A stretch of DNA of 64,000 bases from Halomonas sp. I5-271120 (GTDB taxonomy: Bacteria > Pseudomonadota > Gammaproteobacteria > Pseudomonadales > Halomonadaceae), in NCBI RefSeq assembly GCF_030553075.1, contig NZ_CP130701.1, positions 1,240,001 to 1,304,000 of the forward strand, given 5' to 3'. Below the pieces are notes generated by a model. That model was not told the origin of the DNA. It did no database searches and saw nothing but the letters and a program-made list of their open reading frames with translations. Within the stretch, counting starts at the first letter, position 1. Each line of letters begins with the position of its first letter. Both the position numbers and the translations under genes were made by a program. This document shows, piece by piece, positions 30,774 through 40,105 of this stretch.

Positions 30774-31322
30774 TCAGGCCTTGCAGGACATCAGCGGGTC
30801 GAGCTGGCGACTCACGCGGCGCACGATTTCGCCAACCACCGCCTTGGGGCCGCGGCGATCGGTGCGCACCACCAGATCAGCGGTCGCCCGATACAGCGGG
30901 TCGCGGCGGGTGAACAGGGTGCGCAGCACCTCTTCGCGATCGTCTCGCTGCAACAGCGGCCGATTGCGGTCACGCGCGGTGCGCCTCAGCTGCTGCTCGA
31001 CGGTCGTGTAGAGATAGATCACCGTGCCGCGCTCGCGCAGCGCGCGGCGATTGGCTTCCCGCATCACGGCGCCGCCTCCGGTGGCCATGACCACGCCGGG
31101 GTACTGTGTCAGCTCGCCGATCACCTGCTGCTCGCGCTCGCGAAAGCCGGCTTCACCTTCCACATCGAAGATCCAGGGGATATCGGCACCGCAGCGTGCC
31201 TGAATCTCGTGGTCGCTATCGAAGAACTCACGGCGCAGCTCGGCCGCCAGCAGGCGGCCGATGGTGCTTTTACCGGCCCCCATGGGGCCGATCAGAAAAA
31301 AGTTGGGGAGATCGTCCTGCAT
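30774..31322 (-). CDS. aroK: Shikimate kinase
   Basis: Phosphorylates shikimate at O3. 182 residues. P-loop [10 protein letters not shown] at 11-20, the Asp of FFDSDHEI and Arg of GFREREQQV for shikimate binding, then [12 protein letters not shown] and the lid region [10 protein letters not shown]. The ATG shares its A with the TGA of pilQ (TGATG), so translation is probably coupled to pilQ. Confidence 0.98.
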   Translation of the reverse strand: MQDDLPNFFLIGPMGAGKSTIGRLLAAELRREFFDSDHEIQARCGADIPWIFDVEGEAGFREREQQVIGELTQYPGVVMATGGGAVMREANRRALRERGTVIYLYTTVEQQLRRTARDRNRPLLQRDDREEVLRTLFTRRDPLYRATADLVVRTDRRGPKAVVGEIVRRVSRQLDPLMSCKA

Positions 31323-33376
31323 CAGCGAAGGGCCAGCCTGTCCTCGAGAATCCTGGGAGTAATGAATACCAGCAACTCTACCTTCTCGTTCTGCTCTTGG
31401 GTATAGCGGAACAGCTGGCCGAGCACCGGCAGATCACCCAGGAAAGGAGTCTTGGCCAGACTGCGCAGCTCTTCGGTGGTGAGGATGCCGCCCAGCACCA
31501 CCGTTTCGCCGTTATCGACCAGCACCTGAGTCTCGATCTGGTTGGTGTCGATAGCCGGCGCACCGTCATAGCTCTGATCGGAGACGGTATCGTTGTTGAT
31601 GGCGAGATCCATGATCACCCGATTATCCGGCGTGATCTGCGGCGTAACCTCAAGTGACAGCACTGCCTCCTTGAACTCGGTGTTGGTGGCCCCGCTGGAG
31701 GTCGCCTCCTGGTAGGGGATCTCCTGACCCTGCTTGATGATCGCGGTGCGCTGATTGGCGGTGATCACCCGTGGCTGGGAGATGGTCTGGCTCTTGTTCT
31801 CGGTTTCCAGCGCATTGAGCTCTAGATCGAGCAGCACGTCACCGGACAGGTAGCCAAAGGAGAAGCTGGTCGAGGCGGTATTGGTGCTGCCCATATCGAC
31901 CGCCAGGCCACCGTTGCTGGCGACGCCGGTAGAGGCCCCGCTCAGGTTGGCTCTGCTGCCATTGCCCAACACGCCATTGATGCTATCGGTCGACGACATT
32001 CCCCAGTTGACGCCCAACTCCTGGGTGACGCCATCCCTCGCAATGACGATTCGCGCTTCGATCTGGACCTGGCGCACGGCGACGTCCAGCTTCTCGACGG
32101 TGCGCAGGATCTCGCGGATCTGTTCGGCGGTGTCTTGGATCAGCAGGGTATTGGTGCGCGCATCGACGCTGACGCGGCCACGCTCGGTGAGCAGGCCGAA
32201 GCCTTCGCCGCCACGTAGCAACTTGGCCAGATCGGCGGCCTTGGCGTACTTAACCTCCACGTATTCCGTGGTCAGCGGGGCGAGCACCTGCATCTGCTTT
32301 CGGGCCTCGATCTCCTGGCGCTCGATGTTGGCAAGCTCACTGGCGGGTGCCACCACGATCACATTGCCTTCGCGACGACTGGCGAGACCATGGCTCTTGA
32401 GCACCAGCTCAAGAGCCTGGTCCCAGGGCACGTCATCGAGATTGAGGGTGACTCGGCCACTGACGCTGTCGCTTGCCACCAGATTGAGACCGCTGACATC
32501 GGAGATGATGGCCAGCACGGCGCGCACTTCGATGTCCTGGAAGTTGAGGCTGATACGCTCGCCCTGATAGCTGGTACGCGCCTCCTCGCGATCCGCCTGT
32601 TCTTCTCGCGTGACGGGACGCGCTTCGACGATCAGCTGGTGGCCCTGGAGGGTCGAGAACATCGCATAGCTGCCCTGCGTGTCGATCGACAGGCGCACGC
32701 CATTGGCGACCCGGCTCGGCACGACACGCCTCATCGGCGTGCCGAAATCGGTGACGTCGAGCACCTGATCCTGAGCCTCAGGCAGCTCGACACCGGGAAG
32801 CTCGGCGATAATGCTATTACCCGACTCACGAACCCTAGAGGCAACCCCGGCGCGGTCGAAGTTGACCACCAGCCTTCCGGCACCTTCGACGCCGCGTTGG
32901 AAGTCGAAGCTGGAGATTTGCGGCTCACCACCGACGTCGTCAGTCGCAGAGGCCGATGAGGCTTGTTCATTCGCCGCGGCGGCCGCTCGCGAGACATCAC
33001 CGCCGATCACCAACTCGAGACGATTCCCGACCTGTCGGGTGCGATAGGCCAGCGGCGCGTCGAGATCGAACACCAGCCGCGTACGCGAACCTGCCTCCAG
33101 CGTGATCAGCCGATCGACCCCGGCCAGGCCAATCTCACGACGGCGCTCGGCGAGGCCGTTGGCGGTCTCGACCAGATCAATGCTCAACCGGGGAGGCGAA
33201 TCGAGCCGATAGCCGCGCACCTGGGGCACCTCGCCGTCGAAGCGCATGTCGACTTCCAGCTCACCGGCACTGCCCTGGCGAACCTCGAGCCCGGTCAGTG
33301 TCGACGCGGCCAGGGCCGTGGCCGGAAGCCCCCAGGCCAGCATGAATGCCAGCAATACGCGCATCATGATTTGCAT
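31322..33376 (-). CDS. pilQ: Type IV pilus secretin PilQ
   Basis: Outer-membrane ring through which the pilus passes. 684 residues with a signal peptide ending in ATALA-AS at about residue 24. Two AMIN domains (about 28-120 and 155-250), a secretin/TonB short domain ([21 protein letters not shown] is the start), an N-domain with KLLRGG, and the C-terminal secretin domain with VPGL-less but typical QIEARIV and the terminal VPxLGxIP-like [12 protein letters not shown]. Last of pilMNOPQ. No pilus regulators are nearby. Confidence 0.97.
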   Translation of the reverse strand: MQIMMRVLLAFMLAWGLPATALAASTLTGLEVRQGSAGELEVDMRFDGEVPQVRGYRLDSPPRLSIDLVETANGLAERRREIGLAGVDRLITLEAGSRTRLVFDLDAPLAYRTRQVGNRLELVIGGDVSRAAAAANEQASSASATDDVGGEPQISSFDFQRGVEGAGRLVVNFDRAGVASRVRESGNSIIAELPGVELPEAQDQVLDVTDFGTPMRRVVPSRVANGVRLSIDTQGSYAMFSTLQGHQLIVEARPVTREEQADREEARTSYQGERISLNFQDIEVRAVLAIISDVSGLNLVASDSVSGRVTLNLDDVPWDQALELVLKSHGLASRREGNVIVVAPASELANIERQEIEARKQMQVLAPLTTEYVEVKYAKAADLAKLLRGGEGFGLLTERGRVSVDARTNTLLIQDTAEQIREILRTVEKLDVAVRQVQIEARIVIARDGVTQELGVNWGMSSTDSINGVLGNGSRANLSGASTGVASNGGLAVDMGSTNTASTSFSFGYLSGDVLLDLELNALETENKSQTISQPRVITANQRTAIIKQGQEIPYQEATSSGATNTEFKEAVLSLEVTPQITPDNRVIMDLAINNDTVSDQSYDGAPAIDTNQIETQVLVDNGETVVLGGILTTEELRSLAKTPFLGDLPVLGQLFRYTQEQNEKVELLVFITPRILEDRLALR

Positions 33377-33424
33377 CGTCGTGTCCCTTGTTTCCTGCGT
33401 GGCACGGCCGTGTCTTCAGCCGAC

Positions 33425-34114
33425 CTATTTCGTTGTAGGGTCATCCAGCGTTAACTGACGCGTACGCTCGGTCCAGCCGCCGCGCCCATTGTTGACTACC
33501 TCGACAAGCTGCACGGAGCGCTCGGTGATACTGACGATGCGGCCATAATCGGCGCCCATGTGATCGCCGCTGGTCAGTCGATGCACTTCGCCACCGGGGG
33601 CCCGCACCAGCGCCGAGGGCCGATTACCCACACTCAAGGTACCCACCAGCATCAGCTTGTCGAGCGGATAGGCCTCCAGTGGATCCAATGGACGATCCGA
33701 ATCAGGAGCCAGTTCGCTGGAACCTTCGGGTGCCGCCTCGGGCGCTGCTTGACGGGCGCGAAAAGGGCTACGACGACTCGACTGATCGTAGTCTACGGCG
33801 GCGTAATGAGGCAGCTCGGGCACCGGCGGCAGCTCGACGCCACTGGGGTCGTCTCGCAGGCCGCCCAGTTTATTATCCAGCGCGGCGAGGTCGGGTTCGC
33901 TACAGCCCGTCAACGACAAGCCAAGAGCCAGCGACAGCGCGAAAGCCCGGGGCGCGAAAGCCTGAAGAAAGCACTCCCGCGACACCAGGCTTGCCCTCGA
34001 ACGCTCCTGCCACCGCTGCGATCGTTTCAGCACCGCCCACCCCTTTCGAAGGGAGGAACGGTGACAGAGGACGCGTAAGAAGGAGGCGGCATCCATATCC
34101 ATCCGCTGATTCAT
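33425..34114 (-). CDS. pilP: Type IV pilus assembly lipoprotein PilP
   Basis: Inner-membrane lipoprotein linking PilNO to PilQ. The lipobox is LTGC with Cys69 in the 229-residue frame; the PilP core has YPLDKLMLVGTLSVGNRPSALV. The ATG at 34114 overlaps the pilO stop by 4 bp but leaves an unusual, basic 68-residue segment before the Cys. A GTG at 34033 preceded by AAGGGG would leave 41 residues, and a GTG at 33985 would leave 24, a normal signal length and a typical total of about 185. The function is clear; the start is not. Confidence 0.9.
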   Translation of the reverse strand: MNQRMDMDAASFLRVLCHRSSLRKGWAVLKRSQRWQERSRASLVSRECFLQAFAPRAFALSLALGLSLTGCSEPDLAALDNKLGGLRDDPSGVELPPVPELPHYAAVDYDQSSRRSPFRARQAAPEAAPEGSSELAPDSDRPLDPLEAYPLDKLMLVGTLSVGNRPSALVRAPGGEVHRLTSGDHMGADYGRIVSITERSVQLVEVVNNGRGGWTERTRQLTLDDPTTK

Positions 34115-34746
34115 GGTGCCGCCTCCTTGTCACTCGCGTTAGCGCTAGGTGCATAGCTGTAGGTACGGGCCAGCATCGATAGCTCCAGTTGCTCGCTATC
34201 GTCGACCGGCGACAGGCTTAAGTCATGCAGCGTGACGATACGCGGCAGTGCCGCCACCCCGGCCAGGAAAGCGCCGATGCGGTGATACTCCCCTCGCACG
34301 CGAATGTCGAAGGGTCGCTCGATGTAGTGCTCCTTGGGCACCGGCTCACGCAGGCGAATCGCCTCGATGGAGAGCTGGTTGTCCAGGGCGGTCTTGCTGA
34401 TATCGTCGATCAGCGCAGGAATCTCGGCACCGCTGGGCAGCATTTCCAGCAGGCTATCGAGACGGGCATTGAGGGTGGCCACCTGCTCTTCCATGGCCGG
34501 TAGCCTCGCCGCCTGCGCGGCCTCTCGACCATAGGCAGTCAGCAGCTGCGTCTCTTCACGACGCGCTTGCTCAAGAGCCTCCACCTTGGGAGCCGCCAAG
34601 TACCAATCCATGGCAAAGCAGGTCAGCCCCAGCACCAGCAGGCAGCAGGCCAGCTGCAGTGACCAGGGCCAGCCACCCGCTTCCTTTATATCCAGCTCGC
34701 GCCAATCCAGCTCACGCAGGCGACGCCATTCGGCCGACAGGTTCAT
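34111..34746 (-). CDS. pilO: Type IV pilus inner-membrane protein PilO
   Basis: Forms the alignment complex with PilN and PilP. 211 residues: short cytoplasmic N-terminus, one membrane segment (about 27-47), coiled coil (about 55-100, LEQARREETQLLTAYGREAA) and a ferredoxin-like C-terminal domain with FDIRVRGEYHRIGAFLAGVA. Both ends overlap neighbours by 4 bp (ATGA), showing tight coupling with pilN and pilP. Confidence 0.96.
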   Translation of the reverse strand: MNLSAEWRRLRELDWRELDIKEAGGWPWSLQLACCLLVLGLTCFAMDWYLAAPKVEALEQARREETQLLTAYGREAAQAARLPAMEEQVATLNARLDSLLEMLPSGAEIPALIDDISKTALDNQLSIEAIRLREPVPKEHYIERPFDIRVRGEYHRIGAFLAGVAALPRIVTLHDLSLSPVDDSEQLELSMLARTYSYAPSANASDKEAAP

Positions 34747-35300
34747 GGCGTCTCCTCGACCGCCGCGGGCAAGCGCTGATCCACGCTCAGCGAAAAGCGC
34801 CTGCTTCCCTGCTCATCGCCCTCGACCTGCGACAGCACCGGCACGCCCAGCACCGACGCGGCCTCCAGGGCGCGCAGCTGATCAGAAACCTGGTAGTTAT
34901 CCTCGGCCACGCCATCTAGGCTAAGCCGCTGCCCGGCACGGGATAGTGTTGTGTAGTAGACACCTTCCTGGAGACTGGCGCTGAGAGCATTGAAGACACG
35001 CACGGTCTGCCCGCGTCCCTGTTGGAGCTGGCTGAAGACACCGATCTTGTCCCGTATGATGTCACGGCTCTCCTCGTCATTGTGCATATCCTGAATATCC
35101 TGCTTGAGCAGTACAGACTCGGAGCGGATATGCTCATTGCGCTGCTGCTGCACGGCCAGCTGATGATCGTAGTAGAACGTCATCACATAGCCGCCGCCCA
35201 GCCCAAGGGCCGCCATCAGCCCCAATGCCAGATTGAAACGCTTGCCGCGGCGTTCACGCTGCGCCTGGCGCCAGGGCAGCAGGTTGATTTCGATCCCCAT
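34743..35300 (-). CDS. pilN: Type IV pilus inner-membrane protein PilN
   Basis: 185 residues. The N-terminal INLLPWR motif (residues 5-11) is the segment that binds PilM. One membrane segment at about 23-43, then coiled coil and a ferredoxin-like fold. The stop overlaps the pilO start by 4 bp and the start overlaps the pilM stop by one base. Confidence 0.96.
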   Translation of the reverse strand: MGIEINLLPWRQAQRERRGKRFNLALGLMAALGLGGGYVMTFYYDHQLAVQQQRNEHIRSESVLLKQDIQDMHNDEESRDIIRDKIGVFSQLQQGRGQTVRVFNALSASLQEGVYYTTLSRAGQRLSLDGVAEDNYQVSDQLRALEAASVLGVPVLSQVEGDEQGSRRFSLSVDQRLPAAVEETP

Positions 35301-36358
35301 CAGCGCCCCCTCATGGCAAGTCCACAGGCGGTCAGCATGGCCGGCGCATCATTGGCCAGCGTCTGGGCATTGATGCGTGGGTTGACCTGCATGCGCCGAA
35401 TCGGGTTGGCATTCAGCACCTCCATGCCGGTTTCCTCGACTAGACGCTCCTTGAGTCCGGGAATCACGCTGGACCCACCGGCCAGCATCAAGCGATGCAC
35501 TTTTTCCTTGCGCCCCGCGGTATAATAAAGCTGCAGAGAGCGCCCGACCTGCTGGACCAGCGTCTCGATGAAGGGCATCAAGACGCTCCCGGCGTAATCC
35601 TCGGGCAATCCGCCGCGCTTCTTGGCAAGCCCCGCTTCTTCTAGGGTAAGCTCGTAGCGGCTGGCAATCTCATCGGTCAGACGCCGGCCGCCGAAGACGG
35701 TGTCACGGCTATAGACGATGCGCCCGCCCTTGAGCACATGGAAGGCGTTCATGTTGGCCCCGATATCGACCAGCGCCACGCACTCCTCGTCGCTGCTCGC
35801 CACCATTTGCTGCTGGAGCTCGCTAAAGGCGCGCTCCATGGCGAAGGTCTCGACATCGACCGCTGCGGGGGTCAGGCCGGCTTGAAGCAGCGCCTCGGTC
35901 AACTGGTTGACGTCTCGGTTGCGACAGGCCACCAGCAGCACGTCCTGCTGATCGGTATAGCGCTCATTGATACCCAGGCGCTGAAAGTCGAAGGAGACCT
36001 CGCTGAACGGAAAGGGGATATGCTTGTCAGACTCGAGTTCGATGCGGGCCTCGATTTCCTCATCATTGAGGGAGGCAGGCAGGATCAGTGTCTTGGTGAT
36101 GGCGGCGCTGGCAGGCACGGCGACGCAGGCGTCACGCGTGCCAGGCTGAGCCTGGACGACGGCGCGCTGCAGCGCTTCGGCGACGGCACCCATGTCACGA
36201 ATGCGCCGTTCGACCACGGTGCCCTCACGCAACGGCCGCACCGCATAACTTTCCACCCGGCGCTGACCGCGGACGTGCTTGAGCTCAATCAGCTTTACGG
36301 TCGCCGAGGAAATATCCACCCCGATCAAACCTTTTCCGGACTTTTTGAGCCTTTTCAA
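35300..36358 (-). CDS. pilM: Type IV pilus actin-like ATPase PilM
   Basis: Cytoplasmic FtsA/actin-fold ATPase that binds the PilN N-terminus. 352 residues. Phosphate-1 loop GVDISSATVKLIEL near residue 13, ALVDIGANMNAF for phosphate 2 and MLAGGSSVIPGL for the adenosine site. First gene of pilMNOPQ-aroKB, divergent from mrcA with a 246-bp gap. Confidence 0.97.
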   Translation of the reverse strand: MKRLKKSGKGLIGVDISSATVKLIELKHVRGQRRVESYAVRPLREGTVVERRIRDMGAVAEALQRAVVQAQPGTRDACVAVPASAAITKTLILPASLNDEEIEARIELESDKHIPFPFSEVSFDFQRLGINERYTDQQDVLLVACRNRDVNQLTEALLQAGLTPAAVDVETFAMERAFSELQQQMVASSDEECVALVDIGANMNAFHVLKGGRIVYSRDTVFGGRRLTDEIASRYELTLEEAGLAKKRGGLPEDYAGSVLMPFIETLVQQVGRSLQLYYTAGRKEKVHRLMLAGGSSVIPGLKERLVEETGMEVLNANPIRRMQVNPRINAQTLANDAPAMLTACGLAMRGR

Positions 36359-36503
36359 GGCTTCACCCCCAACTTAAGCCTACGTTGTCATCGTACCCAT
36401 GCATTAGTTGACTGCGCTGCACTTAGGTTAAAAAGCTCATACAGGCCAGCCTACATGATTCTGCGAATGCTAACACTTTAGGCGTCGTTCCAGGCCTTCA
36501 ACG

Positions 36504-36533
36504 CTGGTGACCTGACGCCCGGGTTCCTATAAT
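36504..36533 (+). promoter_or_regulatory. Candidate mrcA promoter
   Basis: A perfect TATAAT at 36528-36533 with a poor -35 (CTGGTG, 36504-36509, 18-bp spacer), 71 bp before the mrcA ATG. Confidence 0.42.
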
Positions 36534-36604
36534 ACTGCCCTCCATGGAAGTCTCGCTCTCAGCACCATCGCCCAGCCACCGTTCATCATGAGTACTACGT
36601 TTTC

Positions 36605-39118
36605 ATGAAGCTATTCAAAACGCTTGCCGCATCGGCGATATGGATCACGCTATCCCTGAGCGTATCCGGCGTCCTGGCCTTGGTCGGCGCCGCCCTGTAT
36701 TTCGCCCCTGGCCTTCCCGACGTGCGCCAATTGCAGGACTTCGAACTGCAGACCCCTCTGCGTATTTACACTCGCGACGACAAGCTGATCGGCGAATTCG
36801 GCGAGGAACGTCGTCTGCCAGTGAGCTATGACGAAATCCCCAAGGACATGATCGATGCCCTGCTCTCCGCAGAAGATGCCGGGTTCTTCGAGCATCCCGG
36901 CGTCGATCCCAAGGGGCTGCTGCGCGCCGCCACCGAGCTGGTCGCCAGCGGCGGCGACATTCAGTCCGGCGGTAGCACCATCACCATGCAGGTGGCCCGC
37001 AACTATCTGCTGACCCTTGATCGGACCTTTACCCGCAAGATTCGCGAGATCCTGCTGGCTCTGCAGATGGAACAGGTGCTGAGCAAGGAAGAGATTCTCA
37101 CCCTCTACGTCAACAAGATCTTCCTCGGCCACCGCTCCTACGGCATCGGTGCCGCCGCCGAGACGTACTATGGCAAGCCGCTCTCCGAGCTGAGCCTGGC
37201 CCAGACCGCGATGATTGCCGGCCTGCCCAAGGCGCCCTCGAACTTCAACCCGTTGGCCAACCCCGAGCGCTCGCTGATCCGCCGCAACTGGATCCTCTAT
37301 CGCATGCGCGAGCTTGGCCACATCGATGCCGAGCGCTACGAGACCGCCGTAAAGGCTCCGATCACCGCGCGTCGCTTCGCCACTCAGCTCGATGTCGACG
37401 CCGACTACGTGGCCGAAATGGCCCGCCAGTTCGTCGTCGATCACTATGACGACGCCTATACCGGCGGCTACAAGGTAACCACGACCCTCGACAGCCAACT
37501 GCAGCCGCTGGCCCGTCAGGCGCTGACCCAGGGACTGATCGAATACGATACCCGCCACGGCTGGCGAGGTGCCGAGGAAACCGACATCCCGGCAAGCCTG
37601 GTCGAAGCCCAGAATCGCACCCAGCGCAGCGGCCTCGAGGAAGAGCTATCTGAATCCGAGGTGCGCGAGACGGCTCGCCAAGCCGCCGAGCGCAGTCAGA
37701 CTCAGGTCAGCGGTATCGACGGCGACGTCAGCAACTGGCTGCGAGTTCTCGAGCGCACGCCGGCCTATGGGCCTTTGGAACCGGCCATCGTGGTCAAGAG
37801 TGAGGACCGCGAGATGCGCGTGCTCAGCCGCGACGGCAAGGCCATCACCCTGCCCTGGAGTGGCCTCGAGTGGGCAGACCCCTACCTCAGCCCCTACAGC
37901 CGCGGGCGGCCGCCGAGCTCAGCAGGCGATATTGCCGATCGCGGCTCACTGGTCCGCATCCTCGAGCAGGACGATGGCAGCTGGCGTCTTTCTCAGCTTC
38001 CCGCCGCCGAGGGATCGATCATCGTTCAGGACCCTGACAGCGGTGCAGTACTAGCCCTGCAAGGCGGCTTCAGCTTTGCCTCCAGCAAGTTCAACCGAGC
38101 TACTCAGGCCAAGCGCCAGCCTGGCTCAACCTTCAAGCCGTTTATCTACCTGGCTGCCCTGCAGCAAGGCGGCATGACGCCGGCCACGGTGATCAACGAC
38201 GCCCCGGTGGTCATGGAGTCCAATGACGGCCTGTGGCGGCCGGCCAACTCCGGCGGCGAGTTCCGCGGCCCCACCCGGCTACGCGAAGCGCTGGCGCAGT
38301 CACGCAACCTGGTGACCATCCGCATTCTGCGCACCATGGGGCTCGATAGCACCATCGATTTTCTGACCGGTTTCGGCTTCGCCAAGGACCAGTTGCCCAA
38401 CGGGCTGTCACTAGCGCTGGGCAGCGCCAGCCTGACCCCCTTGACCATGACCAACGCCTATTCGACGCTAGCCAATGGTGGTTTTCAGGTCTCGCCCTGG
38501 TTCATCAAGGAAGTCACCCGCGATGGCAAGGTCATCGAGAAAGCCGAACCGGCGGTTGCATGCCGCGACTGTTCGCCAGACGCCGAGCACGTCGAGCGCG
38601 ACGGCGAGAGCTATCCGCTGGCGCAGCGCGTCGCCGAGGAAAGCTCTGTCTATCTGCTGCGCAGCATGTTGCGTGACGTCATCGAGCACGGCACCGGCCG
38701 CCGCGCCCTGTCCCTCAACCGCGGCGATATCGTCGGCAAAACCGGCACCACCAACGACCGCCGCGATGCCTGGTTCGCCGGTTTCAATGAAGAGCTGGTG
38801 ACCACCGTCTGGGTCGGCAAGGACAACTACGACACCATCGCCGAGTATGGCGGCCAGGCCGCCCTGCCCATCTGGATGGATTTCATGGGCCAGGCCCTGG
38901 ATGGCCACGCCGAGAAGCAGCCCGAACGCCCGGATAACATCGTGACCGCGCGCATCGACCCGGCCACCGGCCAGCGACTGCGCGACGACCAGTCCGGCGG
39001 CATTCAGGAGATGTTCGTGGCCGGCAAGTTGCCGACGCTTGCGCCACGCAGCATCGACCAGGAGCTCGAATCACAGAGCGGCTCTCAGGGCACCGGCTCC
39101 TTTGACGCCATTTTCTGA
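36605..39118 (+). CDS. mrcA: Penicillin-binding protein 1A (bifunctional transglycosylase/transpeptidase)
   Basis: Polymerises and cross-links peptidoglycan. 837 residues. Membrane anchor at about 10-33, then the GT51 domain with catalytic Glu90 in SAEDAGFFEHPGVD and GGSTITMQVARN; an inserted OB domain; and the transpeptidase with Ser508 in GSTFKP, SQSRNLVT as the SxN motif and KTGTTND with Lys712. Note EDAGFF where most homologues have EDxxFY. Divergent from pilM as in Pseudomonas (ponA). The ribosome binding site before the ATG is poor. Confidence 0.97.
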   Translation: MKLFKTLAASAIWITLSLSVSGVLALVGAALYFAPGLPDVRQLQDFELQTPLRIYTRDDKLIGEFGEERRLPVSYDEIPKDMIDALLSAEDAGFFEHPGVDPKGLLRAATELVASGGDIQSGGSTITMQVARNYLLTLDRTFTRKIREILLALQMEQVLSKEEILTLYVNKIFLGHRSYGIGAAAETYYGKPLSELSLAQTAMIAGLPKAPSNFNPLANPERSLIRRNWILYRMRELGHIDAERYETAVKAPITARRFATQLDVDADYVAEMARQFVVDHYDDAYTGGYKVTTTLDSQLQPLARQALTQGLIEYDTRHGWRGAEETDIPASLVEAQNRTQRSGLEEELSESEVRETARQAAERSQTQVSGIDGDVSNWLRVLERTPAYGPLEPAIVVKSEDREMRVLSRDGKAITLPWSGLEWADPYLSPYSRGRPPSSAGDIADRGSLVRILEQDDGSWRLSQLPAAEGSIIVQDPDSGAVLALQGGFSFASSKFNRATQAKRQPGSTFKPFIYLAALQQGGMTPATVINDAPVVMESNDGLWRPANSGGEFRGPTRLREALAQSRNLVTIRILRTMGLDSTIDFLTGFGFAKDQLPNGLSLALGSASLTPLTMTNAYSTLANGGFQVSPWFIKEVTRDGKVIEKAEPAVACRDCSPDAEHVERDGESYPLAQRVAEESSVYLLRSMLRDVIEHGTGRRALSLNRGDIVGKTGTTNDRRDAWFAGFNEELVTTVWVGKDNYDTIAEYGGQAALPIWMDFMGQALDGHAEKQPERPDNIVTARIDPATGQRLRDDQSGGIQEMFVAGKLPTLAPRSIDQELESQSGSQGTGSFDAIF

Positions 39119-39160
39119 CCTCCAGCGACCCGGGGCGCCCCGCCCCGGGCATCGAGCATC

Positions 39161-40021
39161 ATGATTCCGCACCTCCCCCACAGCGACCGACACTGCCCGG
39201 ACGATCAAGCCCCGCGCCGCACAGGTCAGCCAGCGGGCGCAATACAGGAGCAGGCTGCGTCGCGGCCGTCCCGCCTACTGCAGCTCGTCCTGCTGACTGG
39301 CACCCTGGGAGCCGCTATCGCCAGCAGTCCTGTCATGGCTTATCCCTTTTACGCGCCGCCGAAAGCCAAGCCGGATGCACCGCCCCTCAGCGGCGATGCT
39401 GAACTGGGCTATACGCGCCTGAGCGGCAACACCAACAGCCAAACGCTGATCGCCAAGACACGGCTGGCCTGGCTCACCGGCGACTGGTTGCACACCCTTC
39501 GCCTGGAGGCCCGCACCGTCAGCGAAGACGAGGAAACCGAAGATGAGCACTACCTGGCCTCGTGGCGCGAACGCTACGACCTTAGCGGACCGCACTACCT
39601 GTTCGGCTTCACCCGCTGGGAGCGAGAGCGCGACAGCGGCTATGACCGTCAGCTGACCGCCATCGGCGGCTACGGGCGCCAGCTGCTCGATGACCCCGTT
39701 CATCAGCTGTCCCTGGAAGCCGGCCCCGGCTATCGCGATGACCGCGTCGAGGATCAGGCAAGCCAGCAGCTGCCGGTAGCCTATGGCGCCATGGACTATC
39801 GCTTCACCCTGTCCGACACCGGCTACTTTGAGCAGCAGATGTCGGTGGAAACCACCAGCGAGAACACCACCGTGCGCTCGCTGAGCGCCATCACCAGCAA
39901 GCTCACTTCACGTCTGGCACTGCGCCTGTCCCACGAGATCAAGCACAACTCTCAGCCTCCGGATAGCGCAGAAACACGCACCGACACCACCACCAGCGCC
40001 TCGCTGCAGCTGAGCTGGTAG
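39161..40021 (+). CDS. DUF481 (YdiY-like) outer-membrane protein
   Basis: 286 residues, 42 bp after mrcA. A hydrophobic signal (about 39-57) ends near VMA, after a long polar N-terminus of 37 residues; the true start may be later. The mature part alternates polar and aromatic strands, with the DUF481 opening GDAELGYTRLSGNTNSQTL, a central WRERYDLSGPHYLFGFTRWER, and a C-terminal Trp (LQLSW), the usual end of an outer-membrane barrel. Such proteins are salt-induced in some bacteria, but the function is unknown. Confidence 0.82.
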   Translation: MIPHLPHSDRHCPDDQAPRRTGQPAGAIQEQAASRPSRLLQLVLLTGTLGAAIASSPVMAYPFYAPPKAKPDAPPLSGDAELGYTRLSGNTNSQTLIAKTRLAWLTGDWLHTLRLEARTVSEDEETEDEHYLASWRERYDLSGPHYLFGFTRWERERDSGYDRQLTAIGGYGRQLLDDPVHQLSLEAGPGYRDDRVEDQASQQLPVAYGAMDYRFTLSDTGYFEQQMSVETTSENTTVRSLSAITSKLTSRLALRLSHEIKHNSQPPDSAETRTDTTTSASLQLSW

Positions 40022-40055
40022 TCGCTTTTTCCACGACCTCATCCCCCCAAACGCA

Positions 40056-40081
40056 ACACGCCGGCCCAAGGGCCGGCGTGT
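40056..40081. terminator. Hairpin between the convergent DUF481 gene and maeB
   Basis: ACACGCCGGCCC/GGGCCGGCGTGT, 12-bp perfect stem with minimal loop. No strong T-run on either side, but the position between convergent genes suggests a shared terminator. Confidence 0.6.
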
Positions 40082-40105
40082 GGTGAGCAGGGCGCGTCCT
40101 GTCAA

